Shown here: positions 1 to 6,274 of the stretch, in pieces
How the letters are laid out: every line of letters begins with the position of its first letter
How positions within the stretch are numbered: position 1 is the stretch's first letter
Assembly: GCA_021820805.1 (NCBI GenBank)
Contig: JAKADF010000135.1
Coordinates: 1 to 8,016, forward strand
Direction: 5' to 3'
Source: Bacillota bacterium
GTDB taxonomy: Bacteria > Bacillota > Bacilli > Alicyclobacillales > Alicyclobacillaceae
Length of the DNA: 8,016 nucleotides
Program-made: the position numbers and the translations under genes
Notes under the pieces: generated by a model
Databases searched by the model: none
Told to the model about the DNA's origin: nothing
The model's input: the letters and a program-made list of their open reading frames with translations, nothing else

Positions 1-220
1 TGGTTTTTGATCAGCTTGTTTTTTTTTTGCTTTGACTTATTGCATTTGTAGATTTGGTGTACTCTTGAATGATTTTCTTACATCATTCTTCTTTCAAAGA
101 TTTCTTTATTAAATGCATTTTGAGCATTTTTGAAATGTACAAGGGTGCATTATTGAATATAGGAAAGAGGTGATTGGATGGTTGAACAGTAAAGTTCGTA
201 TATGAGTTTTTGGTTAATAA
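1..220. other. AT-rich non-coding left edge
   Basis: This stretch is rich in T-runs and has stops in every frame, and I see no supportable gene in it. The only translation-like signal is a purine-rich AAAGAGGTG at 164-172, followed after five bases by ATG at 178-180. That ATG opens a frame of only four codons ending in TAA at 190-192. An overlapping GTG at 170 opens an 11-codon frame ending at TGA. Either could be a decayed gene start or chance. Confidence 0.5.
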
Positions 221-251
221 AAAACAGCCGACAATGGGAATCGGCTGTTTT
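221..251 (-). terminator. Bidirectional rho-independent terminator
   Basis: There is a perfect inverted repeat with arms AAAACAGCCGA (221-231) and TCGGCTGTTTT (241-251) and a nine-base loop. Read on the minus strand, the stem runs into a long T-run, so it fits as the terminator of the DinB-family gene whose stop codon lies about 50 bases away. On the plus strand it also ends in TTTT, so it could insulate in both directions. Confidence 0.9.
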
Positions 252-304
252 GTAAAAAGGAAAACTTGTCAACTATTTTAGCGAGCTGCAATGAGAGCAG
301 TGTC

Positions 305-823
305 TTACCACTCCATGCGTTCACGCAAGCTCGTAATATGCGCAACATGGTGTTTTCCGTGCCATGCGTAGATGCCAAGTAACTCTGCAAGACTGCGAGG
401 TCCGCGCGCCGACTCAATTGTCCGCTCAAAATCAGCAGAAGACATTATTTTCAATAAAGCAACCCAGCGCTCCTGAAGTGTTTGAAAAAGGTCGAGCGAT
501 ACTTGGACTCTCTGCGTCTTATAGTCCTCCAGGCTGCCCCACCCATCCACGTTCGTCGGCCTCATCACAGCGTTTTGGTCTGTCAGCGCCATTCGAAAAT
601 TGAGGTATGTATTCATGTGAGTGTCAGGTAAATGGTGCACAACTTGCCGTACAGACCAGCCACCCGGTCGATACGGTGTATTCAGTTGATCTTCTGTAAG
701 ACCTGCTACCGATTTTCGCAGCAACTCAGGCGCTGTTGCGACTTCTATAATCCACGTTTCAATCTGAGGCATGTCAATCTTCTCCGGAATTTGCGGCCCG
801 CCAATCGGATATCGTAAGTCCAT
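305..823 (-). CDS. bstA: DinB/YfiT-family putative metal-dependent (bacillithiol) transferase
   Basis: The 172-residue protein closely follows the Bacillus YfiT/BstA family in length and motifs: an N-terminal LRYPIG, then TPYRPGGWSVRQVVHHL (49-65), DTHMN (67-71) and a C-terminal YAWHGKHHVAHI (152-163). Members of this DinB-like four-helix family hold a divalent metal through three histidines, here most likely H64, H155 and H159. Known BstA enzymes are cytosolic and transfer bacillithiol (BSH) to electrophiles, a detoxification step. The ATG at 821-823 has a strong AAGGAGG (minus strand, 831-837) at good spacing. The gene is monocistronic, faces away from the oxidoreductase gene, and ends in its own terminator. 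A palindrome cluster at 853-883, just upstream of the ribosome binding site, suggests control by a dimeric repressor. The family match is strong. The exact thiol cofactor is inferred from the B. subtilis relative. Confidence 0.85.
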   Translation of the reverse strand: MDLRYPIGGPQIPEKIDMPQIETWIIEVATAPELLRKSVAGLTEDQLNTPYRPGGWSVRQVVHHLPDTHMNTYLNFRMALTDQNAVMRPTNVDGWGSLEDYKTQRVQVSLDLFQTLQERWVALLKIMSSADFERTIESARGPRSLAELLGIYAWHGKHHVAHITSLRERMEW

Positions 824-852
824 TTTGTTCCCTCCTTCTCCACCTATTTTCG

Positions 853-883
853 CAAACTGAACAGTTTGAATTCAAATCGTTTG
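853..883. promoter_or_regulatory. Overlapping palindromes, candidate operator array
   Basis: CAAACTG-AA-CAGTTTG (853-868) is a perfect inverted repeat. It overlaps the perfect 12-base palindrome TTTGAATTCAAA (865-876), which overlaps CAAA-TCG-TTTG (873-883). The unit is therefore four alternating CAAA/TTTG half-sites. It begins 30 bases upstream of the bstA-like start, where a bound repressor would block transcription. The regulator is unknown. The compact palindromes would suit a MarR-, TetR- or PadR-type dimer, but that is inference. Confidence 0.5.
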
Positions 884-970
884 ATTTAGCAATACGATAT
901 CCCATTTTTCAGTAAATCACTTATTGAGTCGTTCCTATTTCGTTAAACCATACCATAAGTGAACCGGGCG

Positions 971-979
971 TGGTATAGT
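971..979 (+). promoter_or_regulatory. Extended -10 promoter element for the oxidoreductase operon
   Basis: TGGTATAGT has the TGn extension plus a -10 hexamer (TATAGT) differing from TATAAT at one base. No good -35 lies 17 bases upstream (TACCAT at 951-956), which is tolerated for extended -10 promoters. Transcription would start near 986, leaving a leader of about 135 bases. The arms ATACCA (950-955) and TGGTAT (971-976) form an inverted repeat across the promoter. Confidence 0.5.
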
Positions 980-992
980 GATAGAAACAACC

Positions 993-1001
993 TGTCAGAC
1001 A
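993..1001. promoter_or_regulatory. Candidate FadR/GntR-type operator
   Basis: TGTCAGACA is a perfect palindrome around a central A. With its flanks (CTGTCAGACAA, 992-1002) it matches the GT-N3-AC core typical of FadR-subfamily GntR operators (TNGTNNNACNA) at all but the first outer base. It lies immediately downstream of the extended -10, where a repressor would block initiation. The second gene of the operon encodes just such a regulator, so autoregulation is the simplest reading. Confidence 0.5.
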
Positions 1002-1080
1002 ACCTGATATCCAGACAAAACCTTGGTGGATGATGAAGAGCCTTGTAAGCTAACGGGAAAATCGACTGAGGTTTAAACAT

Positions 1081-1093
1081 TAATCTTAGATTA
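1081..1093. repeat. 13-base palindrome in the leader
   Basis: TAATCT-T-AGATTA is a perfect inverted repeat lying 28 bases before the oxidoreductase ATG. It closely follows the eight-base palindrome GTTTAAAC (1071-1078). The arms are AT-rich and no T-run follows, so this is not a terminator. It may be a second regulator site or chance. Confidence 0.3.
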
Positions 1094-1121
1094 TTCAAAG
1101 AATGGATTGGGGGCATCTGTT

Positions 1122-2447
1122 ATGTTTAAGCAAGCACTTGAGGCACGAGCGGCAGCGGGGAAGCCAGTGCGTGTAGGATTTATCGGATCTGGCAGAATGG
1201 GCACGGGAGCTATAATTCAAATCGGAATGATGAAGGGTATGAACGTCAATATCATCGCTGATATCAATACAGAGCGGGCAATCCGTGCTTTTAAATTGAG
1301 TGGATACGAGACATCGGATGTAGTAGTGACAAACCGCCCCTCCGAGGCTGCGCACGCGATGTTGCATGGCCGCCCGGTTGTGACTGAGGATGCACAGATG
1401 GTACCTGAACTAGACTTGGATGTTGTGGTAGAGGCAACAGGCATTGAAGAATTGGGGGCAAGCATTGCATTTAAATGTATTCAAGCTAGAAAGCACATTG
1501 TGATGCTGAATGTGGAGGCAGACGCGGTCGTGGGGCCCATCCTGCACCGGATGGCACAAAACGCGGGTGTGGTGTACACCGTTTCATCAGGTGATGAACC
1601 TGGACTTATCTCGGAATTGTACGATCGCTACACAGGGCTTGGCTTTGAAGTAGTGGCGGTTGGCAAAACGCCTTCCAGTTTAGGTTCTTTCGATAGATAT
1701 GCGACGCCGGAAAGCCTTGCTGACGAGGCTCATGAACTCGGGGTCAATCCACATTTTCTAGTTACCTTCCGGGACGCGACGAAGACGATGATTGAGATGG
1801 CTGCTATTTCCAATTATACGGGGCTCGTGCCAGATGTCCGCGGCATGCATGGTCCGCAGGCAGGTATTTATGAGATTCCTAAACTATTTCGGTTGAAGAG
1901 TGAAGGAGGTCTTCTGAATCAGAGAGGAGTTGTCGATTATGCCAGGCCGCTGAAAACACCGGATGGAAAAATCGACTTTTTGCGCAGTGTCACACCAGGT
2001 GTCTTCCTGGTCCTGCGAACAGAGCATCCACAGATTAAAGAGGATTTGAAATACTTCGATGTCATAGGGGAAGATGGATACTATATTATGTACACCCCAT
2101 ACCACTTGGTGACCAATGAAATTCCGCTTTCGATTGCCTGGGCGGCGCTCTTCCAGCATCCAACGGTGGTTGCAAAGAATGGCTTAGTCACAGAAGTTAT
2201 CGCAGCTGCGAAACGGGATTTCAAGGCTGGTGAGGTGATTGATGGGCCGGGTGGATCGACAGTTTATGCACTCAACGATCTGTACACCGTAGCCCGCGAG
2301 GAAAACCTAGTTCCCGCAGGTCTGTTACCAGGTGCACGCCTGAAGTGCGACGTCAGAAAAGACCAGGTTATAACTTACGACATGGTGGATCTGAAGACAG
2401 ATACGATGCTTTATCATCTGCGCCAATTGCAGGATAGTGGCCTATAA
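1122..2447 (+). CDS. COG4091-type oxidoreductase with SAF domain (DXR-II/DRL-like)
   Basis: The 441-residue protein opens with a Rossmann NAD(P)-binding motif, GFIGSGRMG (19-27), and has an acidic residue after the second strand (ADINTE, 46-51). Conserved blocks VVVEATG (101-107), MLNVEADAVVGP (128-139) and SSGDEPG (155-161) follow, and a SAF-like domain sits at about 353-425. This is the architecture of predicted homoserine dehydrogenases of COG4091. That family includes Brucella DRL (DXR type II), which converts 1-deoxy-D-xylulose 5-phosphate to methylerythritol 4-phosphate, but most members have other or unknown substrates. Databases sometimes mislabel it FlgA because of the SAF domain. 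I chose ATG at 1122 because the protein then starts MFKQALEARAAAGKP, as I recall for relatives. A TTG at 1107 would add five residues but lacks a good ribosome binding site, and even the chosen start has only a G-rich stretch (1109-1113). The gene is probably cotranscribed with the GntR gene 93 bases downstream. The substrate is unknown, and a sugar-acid or phosphorylated polyol is likely. Confidence 0.8.
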   Translation: MFKQALEARAAAGKPVRVGFIGSGRMGTGAIIQIGMMKGMNVNIIADINTERAIRAFKLSGYETSDVVVTNRPSEAAHAMLHGRPVVTEDAQMVPELDLDVVVEATGIEELGASIAFKCIQARKHIVMLNVEADAVVGPILHRMAQNAGVVYTVSSGDEPGLISELYDRYTGLGFEVVAVGKTPSSLGSFDRYATPESLADEAHELGVNPHFLVTFRDATKTMIEMAAISNYTGLVPDVRGMHGPQAGIYEIPKLFRLKSEGGLLNQRGVVDYARPLKTPDGKIDFLRSVTPGVFLVLRTEHPQIKEDLKYFDVIGEDGYYIMYTPYHLVTNEIPLSIAWAALFQHPTVVAKNGLVTEVIAAAKRDFKAGEVIDGPGGSTVYALNDLYTVAREENLVPAGLLPGARLKCDVRKDQVITYDMVDLKTDTMLYHLRQLQDSGL

Positions 2448-2524
2448 GTAGTGCCCAGGGTTACCCGTGTGGGAGCATGGAAAGGGAAAGGCGTTTCCGC
2501 AAAACTGCCGATATGGTGCAGCTG

Positions 2525-2533
2525 AAGGAGGTG
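2525..2533 (+). promoter_or_regulatory. Strong ribosome binding site fixing a TTG start
   Basis: AAGGAGGTG is a near-perfect anti-16S match seven bases before TTG at 2541. No in-frame ATG or GTG lies at suitable spacing, so it decides the start of the GntR gene. Confidence 0.85.
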
Positions 2534-2540
2534 TGAACGA

Positions 2541-3257
2541 TTGGAAGAATCAAAGTCTTATATCAAACCAATTGGCCGAACCTCTTTGACAAAAGAAGTT
2601 GTAAATGAGCTGACGGAATTGATTATGAAAGGTGTATGGTCGCCTGGTGATTCCCTCCCATCTGAAAAAGAACTGGCAGCAAGTTTTGGTGTTGGACGCT
2701 CCACCATTCGCGAGGCATTACAGAGCCTAGTGGTGATTGGTGTGTTGGAGACTCGCAAAGGCGGATCCTCTATTGTGCGAGAACCGACAACCGAATTATT
2801 GTCCGGAGCTTTTCGGTGGGGCTTATTACTGAGTCATCGAAATTTGGATGATTTGACGGAAGTTCGCCTGCATGTCGAAGTCGAGTGTGCAGGTTTGGCT
2901 GCAGAACGGCATACCGATGAGGACATCATTGGTATGGACGAAACACTGCAGGTCCAAACTGCGGCTCGTAACGATGACGCGAGGTTCATGGAACAGGATA
3001 ACCAATTTCACAGACAGGTTGCAGAGGCGGCGAAAAATCTCATCTTTGTCAACTTAACTTCTACTATCCAGTCTCTTGTACGCTTGTGGTATCCATCAGT
3101 GTACAAAAGCCCAGCAACCAAAGAGCGCACGATTGAAGAGCACAGTGCAATTCTTAACGCCATCCGAGTGTCGGATCGAGAGATGGCTCAGGCGGCCATG
3201 CGGCGGCATGTGATGGATGCTGCGGATCGTCTAAATAAGGTACTCTCTTTGCGATAG
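2541..3257 (+). CDS. FadR-subfamily GntR transcriptional regulator
   Basis: The protein has 238 residues. The N-terminal winged helix-turn-helix (about 15-80) carries the GntR hallmarks PGDSLPSEKELA (35-46), GVGRSTIREAL (50-60) and a wing at RKGGSSIV (72-79). The C-terminal all-helical FCD domain (about 100-232) keeps the usual metal-site residues: D153 and H157 in DNQFH, H201 in EEHSAIL, and H223 in MRRHV. FCD regulators are dimers that normally sense a carboxylate or sugar-acid metabolite bound near that metal and then release DNA. The gene starts with TTG behind a very strong ribosome binding site. It follows the DRL-like oxidoreductase with no terminator between, so it probably controls that operon through the GT-N3-AC palindrome at 993-1001. 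The inducer cannot be told from sequence. Family assignment is secure. Confidence 0.93.
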   Translation: MEESKSYIKPIGRTSLTKEVVNELTELIMKGVWSPGDSLPSEKELAASFGVGRSTIREALQSLVVIGVLETRKGGSSIVREPTTELLSGAFRWGLLLSHRNLDDLTEVRLHVEVECAGLAAERHTDEDIIGMDETLQVQTAARNDDARFMEQDNQFHRQVAEAAKNLIFVNLTSTIQSLVRLWYPSVYKSPATKERTIEEHSAILNAIRVSDREMAQAAMRRHVMDAADRLNKVLSLR

Positions 3258-3283
3258 TCTTGGTGCTTCTAAAACTTAGTATG

Positions 3284-3327
3284 GCTGTCTAAAGCGGACG
3301 TAATGTCCTATGCCTTAGACAGCTTTT
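3284..3327 (+). terminator. Rho-independent terminator after the GntR gene
   Basis: The outer stem GCTGTCTAA (3284-3292) pairs with TTAGACAGC (3315-3323) and is followed by TTTTATT. Inside it a smaller stem GGAC/GTCC (3296-3299 with 3305-3308) can form. The T-run follows on the plus strand only, so it mainly ends the oxidoreductase-GntR transcript. The convergent ABC-F gene stops about 20 bases further on. Confidence 0.88.
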
Positions 3328-3344
3328 ATTGATTATCAAATTTT

Positions 3345-4901
3345 TTACACGACTTTTGTTGTCCAAGATTCGCAGTTCCAGACATCAGTAACGATTTCTT
3401 TATAGAACTCGGGTTCGTGGCTTATGAGCAAGATACTGCCTCGGTAATCCCGCAGAGCTCGTTTTAATTCTTCCTTAGCTTCAACATCCAAGTGATTTGT
3501 TGGCTCGTCCAGAACTAAAAAATTGGATTCCTTATTCATGAGTTTGCAAAGCCGCACTTTTGCTTTTTCTCCGCCGCTTAGCACCTCCATTTTACTTTCA
3601 ATATGTTTTGTTGTTAAACCGCATTTTGCAAGTGCTGCACGAACTTCTCTTTGCATTAAGTGGGGGTAAGCACTCCACATTTCTTCAATACAAGTGTTAT
3701 CGTTCGTTTCAATAACTTCTTGTTCAAAATAACCGATATGGAGATATTCCCCAAGTTCTACAGACCCGGTTACCGGTTTAATTTCCCCTAAGATGCTGCG
3801 GAGAAGTGTTGTTTTGCCAATTCCATTTGCACCCACAAGGGCGATTCTTTGCCCTCGCTCCATACGTAAATTAAGCGGTTTAGAAAGTGGTGAATCATAG
3901 CCAATGATAAGTTCATTCGTCTCAAAAATGAACCTGCCTGACGCCCTTGATTCGAGAAAACTAAACTCAGGTTTTGGTTTTTCCTTAGCAAGTTCAATTA
4001 ATTCCCTTTTGTCTAGTTTCTTTTGTCTAGACATGGCCATGTTTCTGGTAGATACGCGTGCTTTATTTCTTGCAACAAAGTCTTGCAACTGCGCAATTTC
4101 CTGTTGTTGTTTTCGGTATGCAGAGTCTAGTTGCTGTTTTTTAACCTCATAAACCTGAAGGAAATTGTCGTAGTCTCCGACATATCGACTGAGTTCTTGG
4201 TTTTCTACATGATAGATTAGGTTAACGACACTATTTAAGAATGGGATGTCATGAGAAATAAGAATAAAGGCATTTTCGTAGTCTTGCAAATAACGCCTGA
4301 GCCAATCAACATGTTGTTCATCTAAGTAGTTTGTCGGTTCGTCTAAAAGCAGAATGTCGGGTTTCTCAAGCAGCAGTTTTGCAAGTAAAACTTTAGTTCG
4401 TTGTCCGCCGCTTAAATCTTGGACATCTTTATCAAGACCAATCTCAATCAGGCCTAGTCCTCTCGCAATTTCTTCAACCTTTGTATCAATGATATAAAAG
4501 TCGTTGTTTGTTAACACTTCTTGAATAGTTCCAACTTCCTCAAGTAACTTATCCAGCTCATCTTGCGGTATGTCAGCCATTTGTTCATACAGCTGGTTTA
4601 CTTTTGTCTCTAAGTCAAATAAATATTGAAAGGCTCCCTTTAAAATATCGCGAATGGAAAGTCCCTTCTGAAGCACCGTATGTTGATCTAAGTAGCCTAC
4701 TCGGACATTTTTCGCCCATTCAATATGGCCCTCATCCGGTTCTAGTTTTCTCGTGATGATGCTCATAAAAGTAGATTTTCCCTCACCATTAGCTCCGATG
4801 AGACCAATATGCTCACCCTTTAACAGGCGGAAGGAGACTTGATGGAAGATAGCGCGATCGCCAAATCCATGACTTAAGTTTTTTACTGTCAAAATACTCA
4901 T
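3345..4901 (-). CDS. ykpA: ABC-F family ATPase, YkpA/YbiT-like
   Basis: This is a 518-residue soluble protein with two ABC cassettes and no membrane segments. Cassette one has Walker A GANGEGKST (36-44), signature LSGGQ (163-167) and Walker B LLLDEP with E188. Cassette two has GANGIGKTT (357-365), LSGGE (441-445) and LVLDEP with E466. Between them, at about 240-315, lies the charged helical linker (KKQQLDSAYRKQQQEIAQL onward) that in ABC-F proteins reaches the P-site tRNA on the ribosome. The N-terminus MSILTVKNLSHGFGDRAIF and the C-terminus ESWTTKVV are near-identical to B. subtilis YkpA. Such proteins act on ribosomes, and YkpA and YbiT are regarded as housekeeping rather than antibiotic-resistance factors. 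I prefer ATG at 4899-4901, six bases after AAAGGTG. A GTG at 4910 would add three residues but overlaps that ribosome binding site. The gene is monocistronic and divergent from the DUF423 gene. Confidence 0.93.
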   Translation of the reverse strand: MSILTVKNLSHGFGDRAIFHQVSFRLLKGEHIGLIGANGEGKSTFMSIITRKLEPDEGHIEWAKNVRVGYLDQHTVLQKGLSIRDILKGAFQYLFDLETKVNQLYEQMADIPQDELDKLLEEVGTIQEVLTNNDFYIIDTKVEEIARGLGLIEIGLDKDVQDLSGGQRTKVLLAKLLLEKPDILLLDEPTNYLDEQHVDWLRRYLQDYENAFILISHDIPFLNSVVNLIYHVENQELSRYVGDYDNFLQVYEVKKQQLDSAYRKQQQEIAQLQDFVARNKARVSTRNMAMSRQKKLDKRELIELAKEKPKPEFSFLESRASGRFIFETNELIIGYDSPLSKPLNLRMERGQRIALVGANGIGKTTLLRSILGEIKPVTGSVELGEYLHIGYFEQEVIETNDNTCIEEMWSAYPHLMQREVRAALAKCGLTTKHIESKMEVLSGGEKAKVRLCKLMNKESNFLVLDEPTNHLDVEAKEELKRALRDYRGSILLISHEPEFYKEIVTDVWNCESWTTKVV

Positions 4902-4933
4902 GATAGACACCTTTCAAATAAAATCTACCCTAC

Positions 4934-4962
4934 AGTATAAATGGACGCTGTGTAGGCGTCGA
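4934..4962 (-). promoter_or_regulatory. Candidate sigma-A promoter of the ABC-F gene
   Basis: On the minus strand TATACT (plus-strand 4934-4939) sits 17 bases from TCGACG (4957-4962), which matches the -35 consensus at four of six positions. Transcription would start about 25 bases before the ribosome binding site. The inverted repeat GACGC-N7-GCGTC (4944-4960) overlaps the -35 and spacer and could be an operator or a coincidence. Confidence 0.45.
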
Positions 4963-4980
4963 GTTGTCAGATTGATTATA

Positions 4981-4989
4981 TGATATAGT
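4981..4989 (+). promoter_or_regulatory. Extended -10 element for the DUF423 gene
   Basis: TGATATAGT has the same TGn-TATAGT form as the element at 971-979. A TTGTCA at 4964-4969 lies only 14 bases upstream of the hexamer, shorter than usual, so recognition may rest on the extended -10. The gene starts 55 bases further on. Confidence 0.4.
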
Positions 4990-5044
4990 ACACGATACCT
5001 GGATATTTTTATAAAGAGCTAAGTGAATTAAGGGGAGTGCAAAG

Positions 5045-5404
5045 TTGAATTTTGCAATGGTTGGCGGCGTACTTGCTTTTCTCGCAGTAGCTTTAGGGGC
5101 TTTCGGTGCGCATGGGTTGAAAAGTCGAATTTCAAAAGAGATGCTTAGTGTCTATGAAAAAGGCGTCATGTACGAAATGTATCATGCACTTGCTTTGATT
5201 GCAGTCGGTATACTAATCCATACAGGATTTAGCAGCCAAATGTTAAGTATCGCAGGATGGCTGTTTATCTTAGGGACCATTCTTTTTTCGGGTAGTCTCT
5301 ATATCTTGAGTATAACTGGAAAAAAGATATTAGGTGCCATTACGCCGTTTGGCGGACTTTGTTTTCTTGCTGGGTGGGTTATATTTGCTGTAGGCATCGC
5401 CTGA
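5045..5404 (+). CDS. DUF423/UPF0382 small membrane protein, YwdK-like
   Basis: The 119-residue protein is very hydrophobic, with four likely transmembrane segments (about 3-22, 46-62, 67-88 and 95-117). The family hallmark GAFGAHGLK (18-26) follows the first segment, and a polar stretch SRISKEMLSVYEKGVMYEMYH (about 27-47) precedes the second. These are features of the DUF423 family, including B. subtilis YwdK and E. coli YgdD, whose role is unknown. Length is normal. The start is TTG, seven bases after GGGGAG (5032-5037); the next in-frame ATG (Met5) is too far from that site. It stands alone, divergent from the ABC-F gene. A hairpin at 5445-5473 lies downstream. Confidence 0.88.
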   Translation: MNFAMVGGVLAFLAVALGAFGAHGLKSRISKEMLSVYEKGVMYEMYHALALIAVGILIHTGFSSQMLSIAGWLFILGTILFSGSLYILSITGKKILGAITPFGGLCFLAGWVIFAVGIA

Positions 5405-5444
5405 CAGGCCATAAAAGCGCTGACTAATATCAAACAAAGCATAA

Positions 5445-5473
5445 GGTCCGGCTGTATATGAATGAGCCGGACC
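5445..5473. terminator. Hairpin between convergent genes
   Basis: A perfect nine-base stem, GGTCCGGCT (5445-5453) with AGCCGGACC (5465-5473), closes an 11-base loop. It lies between the convergent DUF423 gene and the unrecognised minus-strand gene. The plus strand lacks an immediate T-run, and the minus strand has only a broken T-rich tail. It is probably a shared, weak bidirectional terminator. Confidence 0.65.
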
Positions 5474-5496
5474 TGCCAGTGTAGGAGTACTTATTT

Positions 5497-6069
5497 TTAT
5501 TTTGTTATTGGGGTTTCAGGATTTCTCCGAACCTCGAGGAGGTTTTCCCTTGAGCTTGTTTCTGGAACTAAAACTGCCCCTTGTGCCCCTTTAATGCTCC
5601 AGTTCCAATGCATATAGACGATCCGCTTCGGAAGAGGTTTCGTCGTGTCGATTGTGCACATTTTTTTGCCGTTTTTGTCTACTGCGTACAAAAACTTCCC
5701 GTTTTTGACGTCTTCCCCAGTCGGCGTGCTGCTTGTCTTAAATCGAACACCAATGCATGCTCCTGAGCCAATTACTGTACCTTTGCTTTGGATAACTGAG
5801 CAAAATAACGGATTGAAATTAGGTGTTCTCCGGACATCTACCAATAGGAACCACCTTTTGGGCGGGTTTTTTGGTTTAGATTTATAAAAAGTAAGAAGTT
5901 CAGGAATCATTGGCCCTGTTTTATTCGATTTTCTGGTAAAGTGCTGAACGATAATCCTGTTAGATAGGTTTTGTAATAACCTGCCATTGTGAACTTGAGG
6001 TGCACCTTTTCCGTTCACAAGATACAAAACGCCAACACACGATTTCACAGGCGGAATCGTTATTGCCAA
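5497..6069 (-). CDS. Uncharacterised protein
   Basis: I do not recognise this protein of about 190 residues. It is basic, with four scattered cysteines and no hydrophobic segment long enough for a signal peptide or membrane anchor. In the 190-residue numbering, alternating patterns such as KRWFLLVDVRRT (71-82) and GKFLYAVDKNGKKMCTID (124-141) suggest a beta-rich globular fold, and a tryptophan pair (HWNW, 154-157) stands near the C-terminus. The frame is open from GTG at 6078. I prefer TTG at 6069 because GGGAGTG lies six bases before it, while the GTG overlaps that site. The hairpin at 5445-5473 follows the stop, and the gene is divergent from the MFS transporter, which supports a real transcription unit. 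An overlapping plus-strand frame of 80 codons (5645-5887) lacks comparable support. Function is unknown. Confidence 0.6.
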   Translation of the reverse strand: MAITIPPVKSCVGVLYLVNGKGAPQVHNGRLLQNLSNRIIVQHFTRKSNKTGPMIPELLTFYKSKPKNPPKRWFLLVDVRRTPNFNPLFCSVIQSKGTVIGSGACIGVRFKTSSTPTGEDVKNGKFLYAVDKNGKKMCTIDTTKPLPKRIVYMHWNWSIKGAQGAVLVPETSSRENLLEVRRNPETPITK

Positions 6070-6116
6070 GTGTATCACTCCCAGTTGTCAATAAACTCGT
6101 TTGATTAGGTGTGGGG

Positions 6117-6138
6117 TATTCATGATATAAAATGAATA
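6117..6138. repeat. Inverted repeat TATTCAT-N8-ATGAATA
   Basis: The perfect seven-base arms TATTCAT (6117-6123) and ATGAATA (6132-6138) sit 48 bases upstream of the unrecognised minus-strand gene. The same heptamer recurs at 6241-6247. This could be an operator between the divergent genes, but the arms are AT-rich. Confidence 0.35.
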
Positions 6139-6227
6139 AATCAGTGGAGTTGGTATGGACTAACTGGATGTGTTTCAGTGTGTTTTTTTATTTTTACATT
6201 TGCGAAAAAATAGTAGCCAAAGTAATC

Positions 6228-6247
6228 TGAATAGTGATATTATTCAT
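6228..6247. repeat. Everted copy of the TATTCAT half-sites
   Basis: TGAATA (6228-6233) and TATTCAT (6241-6247) form an inverted repeat with a seven-base spacer, 28 bases before the MFS start. These half-sites match those at 6117-6138 but are arranged outward. The position suits control of the transporter promoter, for which I find no convincing -35/-10 pair. Confidence 0.35.
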
Positions 6248-6260
6248 TCTAACAATTAAA

Positions 6261-6267
6261 AAGGAGG
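6261..6267 (+). promoter_or_regulatory. Ribosome binding site at an overlapping ATG/GTG start
   Basis: AAGGAGG lies seven bases before GTG at 6275 and five bases before ATG at 6273. The ATG is in another frame and reaches TAG after six codons (MWQEGH), so the GTG must be the productive start of the transporter. Confidence 0.8.
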
Positions 6268-6274
6268 AAGGCAT

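Noticed and set aside
164..192. Purine-rich ribosome binding site followed by a four-codon frame (MVEQ), upstream of a hairpin
   Set aside because: It resembles a leader peptide with an attenuator, but the next plus-strand gene is over 850 bases away and the hairpin serves the minus-strand gene.
267..272. Perfect TTGACA on the minus strand just after the DinB-family gene
   Set aside because: No -10 follows at suitable spacing, and it points into the terminator.
364..817. Plus-strand frames of 79 and 61 codons
   Set aside because: They lie opposite the well-supported DinB-family gene and encode no recognisable protein.
1003..1121. Possible riboswitch or T-box in the oxidoreductase leader
   Set aside because: I see no conserved riboswitch core and no terminator/antiterminator pair. 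Only short palindromes are present.
1107..1121. TTG start five codons upstream of the oxidoreductase ATG
   Set aside because: The upstream sequence offers only a weak AAAGAA, and the extra residues do not fit the family N-terminus.
3345..4901. ABC-F gene as an antibiotic-resistance determinant (Vga, Msr or OptrA type)
   Set aside because: Sequence and length match housekeeping YkpA/YbiT, and no leader peptide or mobile element is nearby.
5645..5887. Plus-strand frame of 80 codons opposite the unrecognised gene
   Set aside because: It is shorter, has no convincing ribosome binding site, and its composition looks like an antisense shadow.
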